Assembly (NCBI GenBank): GCA_023853785.1 | Contig: JAJIRX010000413.1 | Span: 1 to 11,965 of the forward strand | DNA: 11,965 bases | Source: Psilocybe azurescens | Taxonomy: Eukaryota > Basidiomycota > Agaricomycetes > Agaricales > Agrocybaceae | Direction: 5' to 3' | Part shown: positions 8,378-11,965 of the stretch, one piece after another | How positions within the stretch are numbered: position 1 is the first letter of the stretch | How the letters are laid out: each line of letters starts with the position of its first letter | Program-made: the position numbers and the translations under genes | Notes under the pieces: model-generated | The model's input: the letters and a program-made list of their open reading frames with translations, nothing else | The model's database searches: none | What the model was told of the DNA's origin: nothing

Positions 8378-9069
8378 CTGCACGGACATTTTCATTTTCA
8401 CAGACTCGATGGCATCTGCCCGTCGAGCTGTAGATCCTTCCATCCACTCGGACAGGGCCACTCTGTGGCTGTCTGTGAGGCTCTTCAGGCTTGGTTCACC
8501 TGCAAGGATGGCCAGTCAATCACCTTTGTGTACGTCCCCTCAGCGATTGCAGTGGGACCTGCATTACAAGGCACACGAGTACGCAACCGAACTCAAAGTC
8601 GCACTGGGCCCACGCCCAGCTACATCATTCGACAGCCTGTGCATGCAGGCCACCCTCTCGCCGGCGCTTCTTGGAATGTCTTATTCCAGGACCCCGAATA
8701 TCGAGGAAGGAACTTTCTCCAACTCAAAACAGTCGACGGGCCGTTGCACAGCCTGGGGGCAAAGATAACCCCTGGGTTCATTTCGCGAACATGAGCTCTC
8801 CGCAGCTCTACGCACACATGTGTAGGTGCATTCTGAATCATGCGCCCGTTGGGTCTTATTATTCCCGGTTCAATCTCAATGATGGTCACACATCATGCCC
8901 GTGTGGGTGTCCTTGGGAAACCCGCATATCCTCACCTGTAAACGGACTTATCGTCCTCCCAGGACATGCGAGCTTAGGCAGCCGACTACGTTGTGCTACC
9001 TTCACTCATTTTGGAGATGAACCCGAAAGCGTTTGCCTTCCGCTCGGCTCCCCTGCGGGCGTCGGTTGA
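8374..9069 (+). pseudogene. LINE copy 3 ORF2 C-terminal remnant
   Basis: This remnant covers the end of RNase H (FTDSMASARRAVDPSIHS, then AVCEALQAWF one frame away, then FVYVPS) and the Cys/His tail (FQDPEYRGRNFLQLKTVDG; CRCILNHAPVGSYYSRF; CPCGCPWETR). It ends at TGA 9067-9069, equivalent to 4774-4776 in copy 1. It keeps the frame after the last Cys (TCKRTYRPPRTC) that copy 1 lost. It has instead lost four bases before HILTC and one T before GDEPESV. The first Asp and the Glu of RNase H are absent. It has no start and can only be a dead fragment. Confidence 0.85.
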
Positions 9070-9640
9070 CAACTGACGTTGGGCATTGTGGGGGAATCTT
9101 CGTTTGGCGGTCTTGATTGGCATGGGCCAATTATCCGCTTAGCTCGTGGTTGTTTGGCTGATCTGGGGTAGGCCGTTTCGGCGGGGCTTGTTCGCCACTC
9201 GCTTTGGTGTTCGACTCACTACCTTCAGCCAGGACCTGGGCCACGTTCACGAATGGCGTCGGTATGTGGGAACCAGGGAGAGCTGGTACTGCTAGTCTTG
9301 GCTGCTGGACTTGGGCGCCCCGCCTTGTTAGTTATCTCCTGTTGGTGTTGCCTCCGCTCCACCCCAGGCTTCCTAAGACTATGGTCACTCCTAGCCTATA
9401 TCCCGCAAGGTTGTTCTTTGTAGATGGTTCATCTCTTGTTTCTACTCTGCATCGAGGTTGGCGTTATATCCCCACAGTAGCTACCCTGTTATGTGTTCAG
9501 CACGGTCATTTATCGTAGGCTTCAGTGTTTCCAACGGACTCTAGTAGTTTCGGCGAACAGTTTCTTAGTAGTTACCTGGTCGGGCATTTGTACTTAGCGA
9601 CCGGACTGCTTTCGCGCACCGGTATACAAATTGATGATTT
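9070..9640 (+). other. LINE copy 3 3' UTR
   Basis: These 571 nt match the copy 1 3' UTR closely and finish with the same TATACAAATTGATGATTT before the A tail. They hold no recognisable gene. The hairpin seen in copy 1 at 5086-5107 is here imperfect, with two mismatched pairs. Confidence 0.75.
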
Positions 9641-9673
9641 AAAAAAAAATAAAAATAAAAAATAAAAAATAAA
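9641..9673 (+). repeat. A-rich tail of LINE copy 3 (A9 T A5 T A6 T A6 T A3)
   Basis: This 33-base tail of A runs is broken by single T at 9650, 9656, 9663 and 9670. It marks the 3' end of the insertion; copia integrase coding sequence resumes at 9674 on the - strand. Confidence 0.9.
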
Positions 9674-10475
9674 CAGAGACAGCCAGGACCCAAAACGGCG
9701 GGAGATTGGATTCATCTAACATAGCAGTAGCATGGTCAGAAATGGTGCGATTTGCACGCTCTGCAACTCCATTCTGCTGTGGCCTGTTCCTGGTGCTGTG
9801 ACGTCGTACAATGCCGCACTGATCAGTGAATTTGATGAAAGCAGCTGACATATATTCCCCAGCCTTGTCATCTTGAATAGCCTTGATTTTAGCGTTGAGC
9901 TGGTTCTCTGCATACGCTTTAAACGTCTTAAAAGCCTCAAAGCGTCGCTCTTTGCTTTAAGAACAGTACAGCATGCAGCTTGGTACAATCATCAAGGAAA
10001 GTGATCCAATAGCGGTATCCCTCTGGACTGGCAACAGGGAGAGGTCCATGAAGATCAGAATGGATCAGCTCAAGTGGTTCAAGTGATTCTCTTGTGGAGC
10101 TGGGAAATGGTGCAGATGTCATTTGCCTGCCAGACATGCCTCGCAAATCGGATCGGGCTAATCTTTGGAGGTAACGACGAGACCGAACACGAGATCGCCG
10201 TGTATCAATTGCTTGATTGTAGCATGACTGTGGTGCACACAGCGACGATGCCAAAGATTGATGTCCATTGGGAGAGTTGAAGCTGTGCTTGCACATTCGG
10301 AAATTGGCTCAGTGGATGCATCTAGAATGCCACAATTTTGTGAGGTGACTGTAGCTGTGAAGAGTGTCGTTCTGTCACGTTTAAAGAACATGGTGGTCTC
10401 ATTCACTTCCATGCGAATGCCTTTGTGTTTGGTAAGGTAAAACAAGCCAATAGATTGTTGCGCAGGAGGGAACAT
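9674..10475 (-). pseudogene. Copia B gag-pre-integrase and integrase core, broken and truncated
   Basis: This is the integrase that would insert copia DNA into the genome. On the - strand, 10475-10158 carries the gag-pre-integrase/HHCC region with INLWHRRCVHHSHATIKQLI. The following Cys pair of the zinc-binding module is read as ICEACLAG at about 10134-10146, in another frame. The catalytic core has all three acids: Asp in LELIHSDLHGPLP (near 10055), Asp in AIQDDKAGEY (near 9870) and Glu in NGVAERANRTISDH (near 9760). The core runs on to NLPPFWVLAVS and is then cut at 9674 by LINE copy 3. Frame changes lie near 10300, 10150, 9960 and 9850. Confidence 0.85.
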
Positions 10476-10499
10476 GCAAAACTCGTGTAAGCTCTACAG

Positions 10500-10700
10500 A
10501 ACGCGATTCTGACCCTCTATCACCGGATTGATCATCACACTCCCAAAACCAGCTGAATAGACGATGGTGTTGTCTGCTAACTTGACTGGGACGATGTAGG
10601 GCTTATAATTGCGTATCCATGCGCGATGGGGGTCACTGTCATATGACTAGTGGCACCTGTGTCTGCGAGCCAATCGAAGTTAGCATCGCTTTGGGAGGTG
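10500..10700 (-). pseudogene. Copia B aspartic protease, broken
   Basis: The retrotransposon protease would cleave Gag-Pol. The active-site signature FDWLADTGATSHM is clear, with DTGATSHM at 10663-10640 on the - strand. Just after it the frame changes; the sequence continues as ADNTIVYSAGFGSV further along (near 10590-10540), as is normal in copia protease. It is fused to Gag in one reading frame upstream, as expected of a single Gag-Pol ORF. Confidence 0.82.
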
Positions 10701-11585
10701 TTTGAAGCGGATGTAGACAGTGCACTTGCATTTCCAGCAAATTCTGGCTTGGGATCCTTCTCAGTGGTCTCCTGCGCTTTCCTGGCCTTCTGACCTCTGT
10801 TCTTGTATCTAGTGCGGACGCTTTCCTTCGCTTTCTCTTGAGAGTCGAGATATCGGCTGCATTCAGCTTGCATGTGGTTGTTCATGCCGCAAAACGTGCA
10901 GAGAAGCGCAGGGGGCGTAGGAGTGCGAGATGACGATGCTGCAAGCGCAGAGGCAATGCTGGGAGCGGCAGAAGCGCGATGGCGACGTTGGGACTCTTCT
11001 GTGACAAAGGCCTGTTGAATGGTAGCCTTTTCCAGCTTGTCCATGAGCAATAGAGACGAAGCAAAGCCACTGAACTCGTTAGGAAGCGCCTAATGAGTGT
11101 CATGCTTGCCAGCTCATCATCTAGATTGGTGAGAGTGAAGTCCTTAGGCCGAAGATCTTGAATCCTGTGAATGGCAGTGTCCACTCTGTTCATGAGGGAC
11201 TGCAGAGGTCGTCCTCCTGCTTCCTGATTGAGAATAGGTCATCATAGGCGTTGAAGCGTGCACCAGGACGCTTCTGGAGGTGTACCGAAGCGAGAGCAGC
11301 CCACATAGCGACTGGATCGTCCGAAATAGAGGCAAAATGGATCTTCTGATTCTCTTCAACAGCCAGATAGATGTAGCCAGCTGCCTTGTCCGATTTGGTG
11401 TTCCAAGCATCGAGTGCGGCCTCCTCAGTGTCCTTGGGTGGTGAGGACTGCCTAGGGGCCTTGGATTGACCGGAAACGATGCGCCAAATGCCCTGGGCAC
11501 AAAGCCAAGCTTGCATTTCACCACACCAAGATGGGTAGTTGGAAGCATTCAGTTTAGCAAAATTGGGTAGGGATGAAGAAGACAT
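10701..11585 (-). pseudogene. Copia B Gag (capsid/nucleocapsid), broken
   Basis: Gag forms the virus-like particle and binds the element RNA. The start is ATG 11585-11583 on the - strand (MSSSSLPNFAKLNASNYPSW), chosen because the typical copia Gag opening KL...NYPSW...M lies right after it. The capsid region continues with GIWRIVSG, AWNTKSDKAAGYIYLAVEEN and AMWAALASVHLQKRPGARFN. The nucleocapsid knuckle CTFCGMNNHMQAEC (C-x2-C-x4-H-x4-C) is at 10900-10859. The first frame closes at 11190. The next (MNRVDTAIHRIQDLRPKDF) serves to about 11090, where a 1-base change leads into the frame holding the knuckle and the protease. About 300 residues in all, a normal size. Confidence 0.85.
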
Positions 11586-11606
11586 GATTGTGCAAGATGG
11601 GAGTGA

Positions 11607-11615
11607 TGTGACGTG
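11607..11615 (+). promoter_or_regulatory. TGTGACGTG motif, copy 1 (CRE-like)
   Basis: This contains TGACGTG, which resembles the half-palindromic site bound by ATF/CREB-type bZIP proteins. An identical 9-mer lies 50 bp away at 11657. It sits in the copia B leader. Function is a guess. Confidence 0.3.
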
Positions 11616-11656
11616 GTGGTAGTGAGCAGAGGCGTGCGGGAACGTGTGCGGAACGT

Positions 11657-11665
11657 TGTGACGTG
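11657..11665 (+). promoter_or_regulatory. TGTGACGTG motif, copy 2 (CRE-like)
   Basis: This is the second exact copy of the 9-mer found at 11607-11615, start-to-start distance 50 bp. Function is a guess. Confidence 0.3.
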
Positions 11666-11767
11666 ATGAGGTGGCGGTACGAGCATGGGCACGGCCTGTG
11701 CGGCGAAAACACGAGTGTGGAAATGAAAAGTTGAGACTTTTGATGAAATTGAGTTTAAAGCGCCAAT

Positions 11768-11786
11768 GTGCGCGGGGCCCATAACC
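11768..11786 (-). promoter_or_regulatory. Primer-binding site, internal initiator tRNA-Met type
   Basis: Directly after the LTR end, the - strand reads GGTTATGGGCCCCGCGCAC. Its first 12 bases are the perfect complement of GGGCCCAUAACC, the anticodon stem-loop of eukaryotic initiator tRNA-Met (anticodon CAU inside). This is the same priming site as in Drosophila copia, which uses a 5' half of that tRNA cut in the anticodon loop. The following bases also resemble the complement of the tRNA upstream of the anticodon stem. The tRNA sequence is from memory; the host's own tRNA is not in the window. Confidence 0.75.
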
Positions 11787-11965
11787 TGTTAAAGGTGGCG
11801 AGTTGGGAAGCGTCGCGAGACACCTGTGGTCCAATTTCGTGGTCACACTGTATCAGACAGAGTGGCAATGAGGGCCTGAAGTCCGAAGTGAGTAACTGAG
11901 TGTATTGAGACTGAACTATGCTATCTACACCTGAAGTCCAAAGTGAGTAACTAAGGAGTTCAGCG
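11787..11965 (-). repeat. 5' LTR of copia B (partial, runs off the window)
   Basis: On the - strand this LTR ends CACCTTTAACA at 11787, immediately before the primer-binding site. Its 11787-11900 part aligns with the copia A LTR, and the bases at the window edge (CGCTGAACTC read on the - strand) align with 5769-5779 of LTR A. Between them LTR B holds an extra block of about 55 bp, including a second copy of a 26-bp motif. Some 70 bp of the LTR should continue beyond 11965. Confidence 0.85.
11875..11955 (-). repeat. Duplicated 26-bp motif within LTR B
   Basis: Two copies lie at 11875-11900 and 11930-11955, each starting CCTGAAGTCC and differing at two positions (G/A at both). A 29-bp spacer separates them. 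LTR A has only one copy (5780-5805, opposite strand). Confidence 0.85.

Larger units (their letters stand above)
8374..9673 (+). mobile_element. LINE copy 3, 5'-truncated
   Basis: This is a direct repeat of 4077-5374 of LINE copy 1, with scattered substitutions (many C/T) and 1-4 base indels. It begins inside RNase H just upstream of the FTDSMAS motif and ends in an A-rich tail. 5' truncation is the usual outcome of incomplete target-primed reverse transcription. It sits in copia B, in the opposite orientation. Four bases at the 5' junction (ACGA, 8374-8377) fit both LINE and the expected copia sequence, so the boundary is uncertain by that much. Confidence 0.9.
11586..11767 (-). other. Copia B 5' leader
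   Basis: This is untranslated leader between the primer-binding site and the Gag start. It would hold packaging signals. It contains two exact copies of TGTGACGTG, listed separately. I see no coding content in it. Confidence 0.6.
7741..11965 (-). mobile_element. Ty1/copia element B, 5' part, interrupted by LINE copy 3
   Basis: Read on the - strand, copia B gives the 5' LTR (to 11787), primer-binding site, leader, gag with zinc knuckle, protease, gag-pre-integrase, integrase core (to 9674), then LINE copy 3, then the integrase C-terminal/linker region (8373 to about 7745). The continuation into RT is replaced by LINE copy 2. The gene order Gag-PR-IN-(RT) is diagnostic of Ty1/copia; gypsy elements place IN last. 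Frames break repeatedly. The window ends inside the LTR, about 70 bp short of its expected TG terminus. Confidence 0.87.

Noticed and set aside
7929..8447. Apparent 172-residue protein starting MDGRIYSSTGRC
   Set aside because: Its first two dozen codons are antisense LINE copy 3 and the rest is copia B integrase, so it is an accidental fusion across an insertion junction. Transcription from this ATG is unsupported.
1..11965. CRISPR arrays, bacterial operons, toxin or defence systems, tRNA or rRNA genes
   Set aside because: I saw no regularly spaced short repeats, no ribosome-binding-site-led gene runs and no tRNA cloverleaf. All coding signal belongs to LINE or copia elements.

Overview
The window is a graveyard of nested retrotransposons from a eukaryote, most likely a filamentous basidiomycete (Agaricomycetes). 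I infer the host from the LINE protein style (RNase H after RT, and a thumb-region signature of the ITGAFRTSPTGG / LLLRRLSERA type) and from the copia-type pol. I recognise no host gene, tRNA, rRNA, CRISPR array or bacterial feature. Essentially every base can be assigned to one of two families: a non-LTR LINE (Tad1/I-like, with APE endonuclease, RT and RNase H) and a Ty1/copia LTR element with a roughly 196-bp LTR.

Layout, left to right. (1) 1-5374, + strand: LINE copy 1. It enters the window inside ORF1 and runs through ORF1 (three zinc knuckles), ORF2 (EN, RT, RNase H, C-terminal Cys/His motif), a 572-nt 3' UTR and a pure A26 tail. (2) 5375-5894, + strand: the 3' end of copia element A (end of RNase H, polypurine tract, complete 3' LTR). 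(3) 5895 to about 7740, - strand: LINE copy 2, consisting of ORF1 from its start codon to the third zinc knuckle. (4) About 7741-8373 and 9674-11965, - strand: copia element B, with 5' LTR, primer-binding site, leader, gag, protease, integrase and post-integrase linker. (5) 8374-9673, + strand: LINE copy 3, a 5'-truncated copy (end of RNase H to A-rich tail) sitting inside the integrase region of copia B.

The simplest history is a four-level nest. Copia B is the outermost element and received LINE copy 2 (same strand) and LINE copy 3 (opposite strand). LINE copy 2 then received copia A, and copia A received LINE copy 1. The missing parts (RT of both copia elements, the 3' half of LINE copy 2, the 5' end of copia A) are predicted to lie left of the window.

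All coding regions are broken by frameshifts, so none should be annotated as a working gene. The longest readable pieces are the RT of LINE copy 1 (YVDD intact) and the gag and protease stretches of copia B. The more interesting points are these: a LINE insertion that apparently removed part of its copia target, a frameshift shared by two LINE copies, an internal initiator-tRNA-Met priming site next to the copia B LTR, and an internal duplication in one LTR. I found no evidence for a non-transposon system.
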